DNA of 61,992 nucleotides from Acanthaster planci (taxonomy: Eukaryota > Echinodermata > Asteroidea > Valvatida > Acanthasteridae): contig NW_019091404.1 in NCBI RefSeq assembly GCF_001949145.1, positions 81,355 to 143,346 of the forward strand. Reading direction: 5' to 3'. A model generated the notes under the pieces. The model ran no database searches. It had not been told where the DNA came from and worked only from the letters and a program-made list of their open reading frames with translations. Below are positions 12,601-27,600 of this stretch, one piece after another; within the stretch, counting starts at the first letter, position 1, and every line of letters starts with the position of its first letter. A program made the position numbers and the translations under genes.

Positions 12601-15600
12601 TGAGAATGTTTTGCAGAATTAAATGACCTATTTTCTTAAGGCCCTCCAGTGCAGATTCATGTTTCACGGTAGAAACTAACAGATACAAAAGTAAGTCTAG
12701 AATCCAACCCCCCCATCTCCATCAATCAAACCTTAACGTCTCTGTAAAGTGAGACCTTTCCTTCCTCCATGGTGAGACAAAATCCCTGGTAACCAGCACC
12801 TGTTTCTTATAAATGAAAAACACATGTTCTACTCCATTACAATTCAATCAGTTGATGATAACCATAAATCCACATTAGCAAACAAATTCCAGGCTTGCAA
12901 GATTTCCAAATGGAAGACCAAAGCAAGCAATAAAAAGCAAAAATTATACAAGTACCAGCATATGAAGCCAGGGGAAATATCCTTTCACTGAAAGTAAATA
13001 ACTTGCTGCACTTTAAAACGAAAAACATCCCTTCTACTCAAGCTATGCATCAACTCGCAGGTCGACAGGCCGGACTCAAAATGTTGACAGCGACGGATTT
13101 ACAGTTGACAAAATCCCCCCCCCTTCAATGGAGTGGCAAATGAAAGGGTGAATTCTCCACGTCAAGGACCAGAGATGCAGTCTAGAACCAACCAGCAAAG
13201 GCAGGGCCAAATAATTTCCACATCTGCTTCCCATTCCCCCAACTTTGGGTTATTGGTGCAGGAGTTGTAGGCGATGATAGACACACCATGAGCAACTGAT
13301 GTGCCTTGTGTGCACTGCCACCGAAGTATAACATGGCACATCTGCGGGAACGCAGAGGTAAGAATCGCACCAAGGTTCCAGAGTGATTACAATGGCTGAT
13401 GGCAACAGCATCAAAGCTGGGAAAAGGATCTCATCGTGTGCCGGCAAAAGGTCGTTAGCGCGCTTACGCCGTTTTACCCAGAAGCATGATCACAGTAGAA
13501 AAAATGTCCCCGGTGACAGGGCGTAAGAAACACACTGTCTTTATTTAGTGAAAACGGATAAAATTTACTACAAAATAAACACAGGCTGTGCAAAAACAAC
13601 CCTTGTAAAACTTATCAAACTACTTGGGACATTTTTTTTAACTATATGCGAAGAAATCTTTATATTTCATTAAAATAAAACAGTTGCAAACATATGTCCT
13701 TTTGCCGGAAAAAAAAATTGTTGGCAGCGATAATGCTTCCCGGTAAAAGGTTGTAAAGGCTCAGGACCTTCTTCCGGGTGCATGACGAATTCTGTCGATT
13801 GCAAATTTGAAATTTACAGAAAAAGAGTGTTCAGACACAATACTCAATGTGAAAACCAGCAAACTATGACAAAAATGTGTAACAGGAGCTTCCATTCAAG
13901 TGCCTAGGTGTGAGGAATCTTTTTTGAGCCATAACTTCTCCCATCTACCCAGCCCGCACCGACCTCAGATAACCCTGGGACAGTCCTGTCATAAAACAAA
14001 GATAGCAAATGTAATGAACGCTTTCCAAAGGTGAAATTCTTCCCCTCTAAGCCAAGGGGAAAACTTTCATGTGCCAGAGACTGATGGGGGTGGCAGGATG
14101 GCTGATAACCTTAATGGTCTGTGTGTGTTTGTGACTGTTCTTACCCTATTTCACAATCTGAAATGACAAACAAAATAAAAAAGTTATTTATGCTTTTGTC
14201 TCCTCCGTTGGAAAAACACAGCATAACTTTGTCTCCTTCCCCCACTAGAAAAAACATGTCATATCTACACGTGCATGTACTAGTTAGTACCAGGCTGGGC
14301 CAATTTCATAGTGCTGCTTAAGCACAAAATTTGCTTAGGCGTAAAAAAAAAACTTGCTTAAAAAAACAGAGGTAACCAGCTCAAACTCTACATGATTGTC
14401 ATGCTAACCAAAAGACAGCTACCGGCAAATACGATCCCAAAACTATATACATCACATGGAGTTTTGGCTGGTTACCTGATTTATCGAGCAAGGTGTTCTC
14501 CCACTTCAGCAAATTTTGTGCTTAAGAAGCTCTATGAAATTGGCCCCTCTGATGTGTATACTGTATACTGTGTCATGTAACCAGAAAATTTACCAAGTTC
14601 ACATGAACAATCAAATTCTATGCGCTTCCCTCAAGTAATTTTCACTCCAAACAAATTAAGTCTTTCCCAATTTCCTGTCCATTTTGACAGCTAACAAAGC
14701 CCTAACAGATGGCGACACCAGAAAGGAAGAGACACTGAACTCCATGGTGTTGTGTTTACACTGTGAACTCCTTCAGCCCCGTTCACACACATACCTGCGG
14801 TTGGAGGGGGGGGGGTTTGATGTACCAAGGTTAAAGGGACAATGGGCCCATCACTTGAGGCAGCCAGGAATGGCCCGATAATGACGAGTGATTGGCTGAT
14901 AATAGAGATGTTCCGTTCCCTTTGTTGTGGAGTTCAATGTGGGTTTCTTCGCTTGGCTGGGGGAATAAGTCCTTAGTGGCGACACCAATTACTTTGGAAT
15001 GTTTACAATACAAATAAGAAATCTTGCTCACTGCAAGCAGTGACGAAGGTGATTGCCAAAAAAGCTATTAATTAACCAAAAAAAGAAGCCCTGAAACAGA
15101 AGCACACAGGCAGTACTATGCAAATAGTCCCTATTATTCTGCCACCTTCACAGGCAACAGAGAAACTGCTAGAGCACTACACTACTAAACAGGGAGAACA
15201 TTTTCTTAGCAACAGTAAAATCTCGACATAATATCCACAAAAATTTACATCTACTGCAACAGCAAAAATCTCCTTTTCCCCTCGATCACACACCATCACC
15301 ACTGTTTTTGTGGAGACCCTGACGAACTGGAAAGACAAGTGGACACAGATTTTTGAGAGACTGGCAGATTCTCTAAAAAAAAAGTCCTCAGGGTTAAATG
15401 CAGGCCTCTTGAGGGTGGTTGGGAGAATCCATATTTTTCAGGAATCCATCAACGGCAACTTGAACTGTGACGCATCCCAGTGAAAGAGCAGGGCATCCAA
15501 CAAACGTTCAGAGAACTGATCAGCTCCGAGATCCGAGACAGGCACACTCAAAGCAAAACTCCAAACAACAACCGAGTCACATCAAAGTTGACTCTCCAAC

Positions 15601-18600
15601 TCAGAGGTCACATTCTCCAAACTCCAGAACGAGTTGAAATGACACTCTCCGGAATTCGACCATTTCTCAAGCCATCTTCCCTGTTGACGTAATGACAGGA
15701 GATAGCATACACTGTCACCACGCCCAGAGACAACTGCTCACCATGCCCACATCCTCACAACTCAAAGAATAAAACCCACCGCATGGCTGGAGTTCCAAGG
15801 CTGCGAGAGAAATCCTGGCAGAAATACCTAGCTTGCTCTCACAAATGTGCTTGCCCACGAAATGTACATGTACATTGTACATGTAAACCACCACTGTGCA
15901 TACACATGGTGCAGTACAGGATAAAGCAGGTCTGACCGGCTCTATGGACAGACAATGCACTCTGTCATGGAGGGAGAAAAAACAGGGGACACTAAACAAA
16001 TACATAGTCAGGGGCCACCCACAAGGCCCCCATCATGAATAAATTCATGCAGGAGGAAAACCCATCAAGGGAAACTGATCCAGATTTCTTTCTAAACACA
16101 AATATTGGAACAATGTGGCACTGTGACAGCCCTTCTCAATGGACAAATCCAAGCGCAAATGGATCTGGCTGGACATTGAATATGGACAGCACATCTGTGC
16201 TTTATGACCAATCTTCACGACTGATCACAAAAGGATTGAATCGGAATATTTCAAACTCTCCTCGCTCAAACTGAAAAACGAAACAACCGGGCAGGAACTG
16301 AAGTGCATCTACCCTGGTTATCAACACCTGATGTAAAGAGACTTTGAAAGGGGACTCTGCCCGTTTACATTCAATTTTTCAGACTCTGTTACCCGCACAT
16401 GCAGCGGCATATCAAGGGAGGAATGTGTAACTTTCTCCAAACAATTGACAAATTCACTTTTCTTTTTAAGGGGCTAGGGGCAAGGGCAGAGTCAAAACCG
16501 AATTTTGGGGTGGGGCAGAGGACAAAACCTTGGAAGTTTTTTTCATATATTATGGCCTTTCTAAGGGGTGAGGCTTGTCAGGGCTTTTCACATGCTTTTT
16601 GAAGGGACAGAAATTACTTGACTACAAGAATTGCCTTTCATTATTTTTCAAAATAACATTTTTTAAGAACTTTATTTGGGGAGGGGGGGGGCACGACCAT
16701 ATTACACCCCCCCTTCTCCTCGGATCTGCCCTTGGTTAGGACAGGGTTGGCAGCTGATGTGGGGCTCAGGCCTCTGGGAAATTATACGATAGAAGAAATC
16801 CGACAGAGGGTCGGTCCATGTAGTAAAATAGGCTTCTTCTGATCAATGTAGGCCTACCGGTACATTTACATGCACTGTACATAACGGCTGACAGCCATCA
16901 ATATGATCACATGTAGGACCCGCCAAACTTGCACAGGGCATATAAATGTACAGCAGTGTACCATACATGTAGCTCTTGGGCCAGTTCATGCATTGCACAA
17001 TACAGTGTACAATGGGTAGGCATTCACCGCGTCAAGGGGACAAGTTCTTTAATTAGGGAAATTTGAACCGAGTTGTGGGGACATTTCTGAGTCCCCACAA
17101 CGTTTTCAGTCCCCACAAAATGGGTGAAATGTCGAGTGCATGTCCCCACAACTACGGTGCGGGAGATACTGTACATGTACAGTGTGCACCTATACATGCA
17201 CAAGCAGGCAGGCCCGATTTCATACCATTGTAGAGATGCTGACCCACAGGTGACGTAAGCTATGACTACCCCACTCAGGCATGATGGTGATGGCAAAGTT
17301 GACCGGCATCCCTGGAAGATGTCAGTTTAGACCCGCTGTGCCAGTAATGGTCCCTCACAGGGTGCAAGACACGAGGTTGATCAAGACTGGTCCCCTTCAA
17401 TTAGTCGGCAGGCCTCCTTAAAGACTCCTGACAGCTCTCTTTCAATGGTACATGTACTTCGGAGGGCTCTGGCAATCTTGGAAGGGGGGGTGGGGAGGGG
17501 AACTTGACCGGATGATTGCATGCAACTTGTATGGGAGAAACTTGCTCTGGGCAGTTGTCACTGGAGAGCTGCATTGGGCAGATTACCTGCCAAACCCCTA
17601 AAACGCTGGCTACTTGCATGCCCGACACAAAAAATGTCTACACAGTGAATCAAGGACATTTGAACAAATTCTGTTCCGAGATTTGGGATGCGAATCAATT
17701 TCTATTAGTTTTCAGGAAAGGAATCAATCCAGGCTGGCATTTAAGCCACTGTGATCTGCATGTACATGTAATTCTTTAAAAAGACAGAAAAGAGAGCTCA
17801 TTCATGTGGCATCATCCTTGATGAAGTCACAGCTGGACCATCTCGTGAAGCATCTCTGTGCTGAAGGAACTAAGCCTGGATACGCTCCACAAGGAAAAGT
17901 AATGGGCTTTTTATTCTTTGATGAGAAGCTGATAAGGCCATGCACATGTTGTACATCGAAGACAGCAGTGTGCAATGGTCAGTGGGCCATCAAACCATAT
18001 CCGTCTTGAGCAGAAGCACCCCCTCAGTGGTTGAAAACAGCTGCGCTGGTCGGGAGTATTCATTTCGTTGGTAGTGATGCGACGGCAACACTGGCATTTC
18101 CTAGTCATCCGTGAACCAGCGATGGGCAGTTAACTACCAAATGAGCCTCCGTTGCTGAGGAAACAGCCCCATCTTTTGGTCCAGATAGGGGCCCATAACC
18201 CCAGTGCAGCAGCAGTGTGGCAAACCCAAATGAGGCAGTCATGTTTTTGATCTCGTTTCCTGAATCTGTCTTTATAACTTGTAAACTGCTGATCCAGATG
18301 GTGCCAGACTATATATGATTGATGTGTGTTCCAAGCCTCTCTTGTGATTTTTTTTTTCAAAATCTGGCTGAAAACACTGAGTGTACATTATGTCACAAAT
18401 ATGAAATTATTCATTGGTGTAGACAGGAACTAGATTGCCATGAAATTTTCATTTTTCTTTTATTTCTACTTGTAAGTTCCAAAACGGAGGAGTTACCTGT
18501 AACCTCGCTTTCAATTTCAATTTGGCCCACCCATGAATAAAATCTATTGCCCTAGCCCTGCTGGTTTGGAGCATCAAACCATGTGAACACATCTATATGT

Positions 18601-21600
18601 ATCTGCTCCAACCATCATATCCTAAAGAAAAACTGAAACAAAACTATCAGTGACTCTGCCAATGGAAATTAGAAACCTTTCCTTTGACAGACTATCAAGT
18701 CCCTAAGTTCACTGACCAAACAACACATGGCGATTTGTACTTTTCAAAAAACCATTCTAGCACCATCTAACATTTTCAAAACAACGGTGTGGCCTTTTTA
18801 TATCTGTCAGCTTTGGCCTGCCATGACCCCGGGTGACCCCAAGTGACCTCCAGACCAACTGTCGCCCAGGGCCCCTATTGGAGACACTTGTGATCCGATA
18901 TTCCTGTTTGTTTTTGCTTGAATGCAAATTTGAAAATTAAGACTGCTTTTACTGTCTGGGTTTATTTGGTTTACGCCTTGTGGAAATCGTTAATTTTCAC
19001 CTCCAAATGTGTGAGTTTTATATTACCGTTTATTTGAAATTATATAAAAAATTGTTGGTTTCTTTTTTCCTCTTAAAAGACTTTTTCACATGTGTGCATA
19101 AAAGCACAATTAAGCATCTTTCCAAAGGAACATGTCACTCTTGTTTTCCAAGACAGAGTAAACAGAGTACAGACAAACCAAACAAAGCAAGCTTTTTTTC
19201 CCCCAAGTAAAAATCCACAGCATTATAGTACTGTGGTGCTAATTCACGACTCACTCCATACATCAATACCGTCCCTGCATCCCTACACATGGCTGCACTT
19301 CCAAGATTCCAGTTTTATGCAGTCGATTGCAGTGGCAGCAAGTATTTTTTTCACAGAGTCTGTTGCTTTAGTTCATTTCATGAGAAACTCCGAAGTGATC
19401 TGACAGCTAAGGAAGACGGAATGGTGATAATGGTGACACAAGTACATGTATGTGACTCGTCACGACAAAATATCGCTTTCCCCTCTTTCTTATTTTGAGG
19501 GTTCAAAGTCAAATATTGAAGTGGAAGTCAGTTTTCAGGGTTTTGTATAAAGTCAAGAATTTTCCGCTTTGCCAAATCCATGAAAATCGTGGATTCGGGG
19601 GTAAAAAGCAGAAAATGCCATTCTCAGTAAAAAAAAATATAAATAAAACAAATACATATTTTTGACCGTTTCTGCACAATTAATCAAATCAATATGAACC
19701 AAAATTAGGAATGACAACTCATTTTCACTGTTTAATTCACTTTGAAAGTAACACTTGGTAGCGATTCCCTTCCCGTTTTTCCTTTGCGATATTGCAGAAA
19801 TCAGCATTGATTTCCGCCGGCTCCGCACCGCGGAGATCACACGGCTCCCTGTTCCTTACATAGTGCCCAGACATCTCATGGCTTATGAATAAATCAATAG
19901 GGATGGGGACCAGTTCAGGATCACAGTGGCATGGTGCGTGTAGGCCCTACTTGTATCATTATGCCAAAGATACCTGTAGATGTACAGTAAATGTAGGCAC
20001 ATACAGTTTTTGTACACAAATTTTAGAAAGCGGAAGAAAGCAGAATTTGACTTCCAGAAAGCAGAAAAATTCTTGACTGTAGTTTTTGTATTATTTGGAA
20101 AGAGTAACCATCTATTTAGTTCCAAATTTGTTGCTGGATCCATATATTTAAAAATGTCCTTTGCTCAGCAATTCTGACGACTTCATTATTTGTGCCTGGT
20201 CTGAAATGTGGAAAGAATGTCGGGAACAAAGACGCAAAGCTGCCCGAATACATGTCACATTGTCACCTTATACTTCTACCCAAGGTATTCCACGTACACT
20301 GGAAAGCTTTCTTTCAGCTGAATTCGAAAAATGCCATTATTTCAAGCTTTGAAGATTCTGACTTTCAGCTCATTTTGTGGTGACAGGTCACATAATGGAT
20401 TTAAACGAAGCTGGAGATAAAAAAGTCAGTGCTAAATGCGTACAGTACATGTCCCCAAATCTGCAGATGGCTGGATTTTCCCAATCATGAACTGCTCGCT
20501 ACGCCCCCACAATGACAATTTCTTTCTCGAATGCATGGGGTGGCTGATAGATGTTGCTGCCGCAGGCGGCGATACGTACAACATGTGCCAGCCAAAGAAG
20601 CCATTGTTTTTTTTTCCCCTTGCTAGCGGCTGCAACCACTTTCCATGGGTATGTCCGCTGTTATCTGCCGCAGCCACTATTTGCGGATGCGGCCTTCGCT
20701 GCGAAGAGAAAACTGAGGCTTGCACCGTGAGCCATGCAGGGAAACAATGGTGAGTAAGAAGGTGATTGCAGGGACAAATGGGGTGAAAGGGTTAAAAGGC
20801 GAGTGACAGGTGCATGTTGACCCCTCCGATATGAGAGTAGATGAAGAATCATTGGACCCATAAGTCAGGTGTTTGAATCCGACAGATGGAATGATAAACA
20901 GTCCAAGCACTGTTCTGTGTGAATGCGATCCAAAATTACGGTGAAGAATGCTCGAAAGCCTGACAATGCAGCTGTGACTGAAAGAATGGAATGACACCAT
21001 ATAAAAATGAAAATCTGTGGAATTGCAAATGAAACAAAATCAAAAGAAAAAAAAAGAAAACTTACAATCATTATGATGTCTGTCCCTCCTTGAACTTTGG
21101 TGTCTCCCTAGGTTACAGAAAAGGACATGCACCAGTTATTGGATTAATCAATCCAGGTTAACAACCACTTGGGTTAATTAATCCAAGTCGATAAAGCCAT
21201 GTTAATACCAAGAAAGAAGAGAATTGATGAACATGTATCTCTTTTGGTTCCTTTCAGTCACAGAGAGGACCGTGCACTGGTTACCAACTAGAGAGTTAAC
21301 ACTGATTAAAGAGTTAACTTGGTAAATCAATCATTAAGTTGAAGTTAATACACTATTCAAAGATGTTTATCACTTCTTTAACTGCCCCTAAGCAGAAACC
21401 ATTTACAAGATGTAGATGTATCCCGTGTTACTTGAGAATTGTTGCTGCATATTGACTAATATATTCTTACCTGATTTGCAGTTTGAAAAAGTTGTATCCT
21501 TGAGTGTTTTTAGTTTTGTTCGTTTCAGTTTTAAACAAATCAGGAGACAAATAAAATTGATTAAAAGAATGAGATTATTAAAACAAAGTGAGAAGAATTA

Positions 21601-24600
21601 ACACACTGACTCAAATAAAGTTGGTTAGCAAGGGAAAAAAAGGAACTCAACAAAAATGCAAGACAGGAGGTTGTGAGGATTTCAGATTACTGTACTCTAC
21701 TTGTGCATGACAAAACCTGCCACACGAAGCATTCCAATTTGAACAGAAGTCCCACAAATAATGTTTGAAAGGTAATTCCGTGATTCAGCGGTGACATGGA
21801 AGATTGATTGATCTGACAAGCAGAATACGCAAGCATGTTTTCCGCTCTGCACAAATACATGGAGATTAGTCATGCTATTTGGTCTCTGCAAATGGTCAAC
21901 AATGCCGTGTTTACACATCTGGGAATAAATCTGCATGACACAAGTTCACCAGCTGAGGGCGCTAAGAGTATTTGACAGGGCACTGTGACCTGCTGTGTGA
22001 CTTGCTGTGCTTCCTCCCTCTGGAAAGATATTCCCAGCACACTGCACATGTGAAGTACATGTACAGCTTACAAATTGTACATGTACAATGTACTTGCACA
22101 TGTAGCCACACAATGGTTGACAAAGCTGTGTCAATGAGACTTGCAGGTGTACATATATCATATCACTCAACAGAAGACTGTCGTTTGCATTTGTTCTGAA
22201 TCAAAATGTTTTAAGTTGGCAAAGGATCTATCAGGGGACATCACACCAACTCTAATGGTATCATATTTGGGAGTGAAGCGCCAGGAAATCCGAGCCTGAA
22301 TAGAATGATTTCATTCATAAAACGGTTATCCGAAGGACAATAAAAAAGACTGGTGATTTTGTGAATACATTGCTCTGTTTTTCTTTAGTCATTTACGCAG
22401 AGACATTAGTATTTGTCATCTTTTTTTTTAGAACAGAGCTACATGTATTTATAGCAGCTTGGGTTTGCAAATACATGTACAAGTACACTTGATAAAAACT
22501 TTCAAAAGCTGCAGTAACAATATACTCAATTACTTTTAAATGGGTAATTCCAGAAATTAGGAGTCCAATTTTTTTTTGTCTCTGTCACATCTGACGTATG
22601 ATTTTGTACATGTAAGTTCAGAACACACTATCTAATTTCCAAGAGTGATGAATTAATGCAAATCACCTGCCAAACAAATAGTAACAGTTTGAAATCAATT
22701 CCGGTGATATTTCCATGTCAACTAACAACGGAAAGATGTGACAGGGTCATGAAAATGTCACACTTTTGGACCCCTAATTTCTAGAATTACCCAAATACAG
22801 AAGAGGCCAGTTTACAACAAAATTCCTGTTTTGAGTGGGGAACAAGTCTTGTGCAATATGCATCACAAGGCACTTTGGTTGGTAACCTGTTCTTACTAAA
22901 CAAACATGTTCTTTGCGAAGAAAAAAACTCAACTTTTTCCTTAGCCCTTGTGTCGTACTAGCACAATGGAAGCAACCCCGACTGGATTTCACCAGCATAC
23001 GAGGGCAAATTGTAACATTTACACCCCAAAATCCACCACATATTACACTGCAATTGATGACACCGTGAAAGACCACCAGGCGCATGACCTAATATGGTCT
23101 GCTTCTCTCCCCAAAATGTGGATAGTCTGAAGACCCTTCAGTCCTGACAACCGTCCTGCGCCCCTACCCATCTGGCACAGCAATCCCCCACCCACCCCAC
23201 CCCGCGAGGCAGGGCAGCATGTGGAGCTGTGAAGAGTTATCCATGGAGCCTCTTTCTCTCTCTCTCTCTCTACCACCGAGATCCCTCCTAACATGCTCGC
23301 ACGTTCAGGGATCAGTCCCAAGACTTACACGACCTGCCATCCCTGTATTTCCTCACACCTCATTTAACGATCGGTCTCCTCTCACAGTTTACGTGACCCC
23401 CCTCACCCCAGTACCACCTGACAACAACACAGCGGCCCCACAAATAGTTGCCAACCCCCCCCGCTGTATTCACAACTTATTGTCTTCACATCCCTCCTCC
23501 CTTTTTTTTTCTGTGATCAAACGAGCACGTAGGCAGATTATTGGAAGTTCGAGCACTGTACCCGTACCAACAATATTAAGATGCGCTTGTTTGCGGACGG
23601 TATCTACAACCTTCTTTGGGTACCAGACTAGGACAGAGAATTTTCCACGTGGGTTGGAATATCAGAGGTGTTGAAAATGACTGGATCCATGACAAAGACT
23701 CGGGTGAAGAACAAATCATTTCCCTTTGCACTTAATGAACAGTAAGTTTCGGGCTGTCCAGGAGATATTTCCCTGTCATTCAAATATGTACCTGTACAAA
23801 TTCACAGGAATAATTCAAAACAAAGCATAAGTTGACAAGGAAGCCACCCCCCCGGACAACACAGACGATTAGGGGCACTCCTTAGAACAACTCAAGATTG
23901 ACCACTGTAAGTTTTCAGCTGTGTACCCGTTGAGAACTTTTCAATAACCTTTTGAGTGTGAAAACTGCACATTTACTTGAGAGGCTTCTCAATGCACATC
24001 TACTTCTTTGCGACAACTAATGGCGAAAAACGGAGGATAAAAACGCAAGGCGCTGATCGCAAGGTTGAAAAGTCGCCTCTTTGAAGCAAACCTTTGGGGG
24101 GCTCACTGCATTCTGAATTTGTCCAACTGGACCCAGGCGTTTAGCATTTAGCAAATGTGGACGCCCCCATGTTTTTTTTTCCCGTTGCATTCTTGGTTGA
24201 CACTCCATCTCATTTCCCTCCAGACAGTTCTCATGTAACAGTCAGCTTGTAATATGCCTCCTCCCCACTGAACACTGAGGTTAGACAGCATCCCTCTAGG
24301 CTAGGGGAGACCTCCCCCACACACACACACATTCAACTGTTTTCTTCATCTGACCTTGAGGACTCAGTGGTCTTTCATGGACAGTGGAACAAATCCATTG
24401 GAGGTAGGTTTCTTGGGACAGCTAAATATGAGTCCTTCTCTATATGCTGAGGTAGACCACAAAAACTACATGTACCAACAGAAACTACAAGGGAAAAAAA
24501 CTGAGTTTGGTCGTGAAATGAAATCATAGACATTTGGGAAGGATTGGAAGATTCCATAGTCTGGGAGGTGAGAGGGTTGAAGTGACGGGTACAAATGACC

Positions 24601-27600
24601 CTGTGCGCACAAAATGTGAGCATCTATCTTTGATGAATGCACTCAGGCCACAGGGGGCACTGGGAAAAGAAACTCTTCCTCTCTTGAGGTGATCTGTTTC
24701 GGGAACGGAAAAAAATTTACATCATTAACCTTCCACCATGCTACAATTTTCCAAAAAATTCAACATGGAGTACCAACGTGTACCAGTGTTGACAGCCACT
24801 TCCTGCAGGCTCGCCTAATACAATTACACACTACTGATTTCTTTATAAGGACCAGCAAATTATTACGTGCAACGTGGAACGTCAATCTCAGAGGAAACGG
24901 GTTGTTCATGATTTCAACCCCTACCGGTGTGACAAAATTCTAACAAAATGCCGAGAGGATGTCAGAGTCAACCACTCCACTTCAAATATGGCATGGCAAG
25001 CTCAAAAAGGGACATTTTTGGGGGGAAATGGGGGTTACCAACTCAAATTCCACACAGTTTGGTCGTGAAATGAAATCATAGACATTTGGGAAGTTCTCAG
25101 CTGTTTTTTTTGGGGGGGGGGTAATGTTTGACCGTGTCGAAAATGGGCTTCTACAGCTATGGTTATGTCTGCTGCCCTCATGTCTCTGCATATTTCCCAA
25201 GGGCGAAGACCTAGACCTCAAGGTAGCAGCAGACAATGGATTCGGACTGCAGCCTGTGTTCTGCCGAGCTGCTCCACATGGTCAAGGGTCAGGATCAAAT
25301 CCACCTCACCCATCCCAGCTCCTTCAAATCCTTGGAATTTTTGGAGGATTGGTGTGGATTCTCAGGGAGACAGAGCCCAGTCACGATGACATGTAGGGGA
25401 AGGTCCTACTTCGCATCATGCTTGATGCTCCATGGAAGGGCACGTGAGCGCAAGGAATGTGCCATTGATTTGGGGGGGATATTTTAGAGCATGGAAGATA
25501 CTGGAGGAGTGAGGCAAATCACCATCCACCAATGCCTGGGATTAGATCAAATGAATTACATGAAGCATCAGTACACAAGTAAGTCCATATCCTCGGGGCG
25601 ATTCCACTTTCCCTGCGGGAGATGTATCATCGTGACAGCCCCCATCACATTTCTCATCAACCATGTGGGTTGGTAAAGGCAGGGCATCCCTACTGGGAGA
25701 CGGAAGGGTTAGAAAACACAGCTGTAAGCATTCATTACTGACCCCAGCTCCCCTGGAATGTCCGGGCCGGAAGGGAGGGTAGAAGGATTCTTGCTGTCCC
25801 ACCCCTGCCCCCCTCTTGACCACGGCTGAGGTTTTTATCAAGTCACTGATGTCAGGCCAAATGGCACTCAATCATCAAAGGAAAACCAACGTCAAACTGA
25901 AAGCGCAGAGCACGGAGGAGGCTGGGAGTATAACAGGCACTGGCTCAGGATGGATGGTACCTGGAAAGACCCTAAGTTGCATAATAAATGCAGTGTGCGA
26001 CCTGCCCACCGTCTTTGCTTGTATCAAACTCTTCCGGTGAAAAAAGATCATTCATTTATGATCGCCTTAAATTAACCAACTGCGGGATAACTAGCAACTG
26101 GTGACAGAAACCTACGGTGGCTTCACAATTTCTTACCGTACTTCCTGAAATATTTATCACACATCAATGAGACAATCTACATGTACAGTATGAGGAACTG
26201 ATGCATGACAAATTCAACTATCTTGAAGCAAGCCAAATGAAAAAGTCCCTTCTACATGTTCATGCACATGTACATTTCACGTTTACTTGACGTACGGTAA
26301 AATATGATTGCCATCGACTTCACACTTTTTAATCATCGTCGTCACGTATGTTCAGGTCTAGAAAACCTCCCGACATGAAATAGGTGATTGATTTTGCCGG
26401 TGAAATCGGGTAATCTCTTGGAATCCAACAGCAAAGCTGATCACATCAATTGTCACTGGCGACAACCAATGTACGGCCTATCCCTCTCTCTCCTACGGGG
26501 AGATATCTGATACTTTGAAAGCTTCTTGCATTTTTTTTTGGTCTCCACTTTTCAATCTGGTGACATTCATTCATTCTGGGGAGACCCCCCAAAAAGGGGG
26601 GCTCATGCGTTGAAAGCTTTTGTTATGCCAGCCTGACGCATCTGGGGTTTTTTTTCACTTTCCCTTGGAGTAAAGGGGAACTGTGGTATCGACCAATCTG
26701 CAATAATTACCAACTCCAAACTTGAGTTCCAACTTTTTTTGGAGTTGGACTGCACACACATGTACATGTACATGTACTTTCTACGCAAGAGCAGAATAGT
26801 CAATTTTCACAAAATTTGAGTCAAAATGACTGCAAGATATTCTTGAAAAACTGACGCTTTGGTGGTGGTGGGGTTGATTGCACTGCAAAGATATCACCGA
26901 TAAATGTTAAGGGACTTGCCCCCTTGCTCTTTTAGTGTTAAGCCCCGAGTGAATTTACATTTTTGAATACAGATGAGGCCACCATGCACCTCTCCTCTCC
27001 AAACATAAATTTTTATTGGATGGCCACTGCCACTACGTTTCACAGGTCGCACATCATACCGATGCCTCGGTCTCTGCAGAAATGGGTCTCACAATTCCCC
27101 CTCCCTCTTTCCACGGATGTCCCGCACGTTGTCGACTATCGGATGACACAGAATCTATCCCTTCTTTTAAATGCGCGTCTTCGGAGTCCTAATTGTGAGG
27201 TTGCCCAAGGAAAGTCCGCGCTCAGGTTTCAACCAATGGGATGAGTTGAATTGTTTAAGGTGTGCTCCAGGGCAGAACAGCCCAGTCTGGCATGTAACAG
27301 ACACCGATGTATCGTCAGCAGACCCCCACCTGAGACTTGGGGGGGGGGGCTGGTGTACTCAGCATCTTCCAGCAATGTTAGTGAACATGTATGCTGCACG
27401 AAATTGGCATTTTTGGGGCACCGAATTTCAAAACGATCTGCTACACTTTTGAAGGTGCATGCGCGCCCTCTCAAGTCTTTTGAATTTCATTCAAGCCTTC
27501 TTTCATTCCTTCGGACGTCAGATTTTTGGAAAGAAATCACTTAATATTCTCTAAAAGACACAAGGACCTAAAGTCACAGAGGCCATTCCAATTGAAGACA

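Noticed and set aside
20436-20753. Cys-rich 105-codon plus frame ending beside a strong GTGAGTAAG donor
   Set aside because: The donor-like site is suggestive, but no acceptor, partner exon or family could be found; kept out as unsupported.
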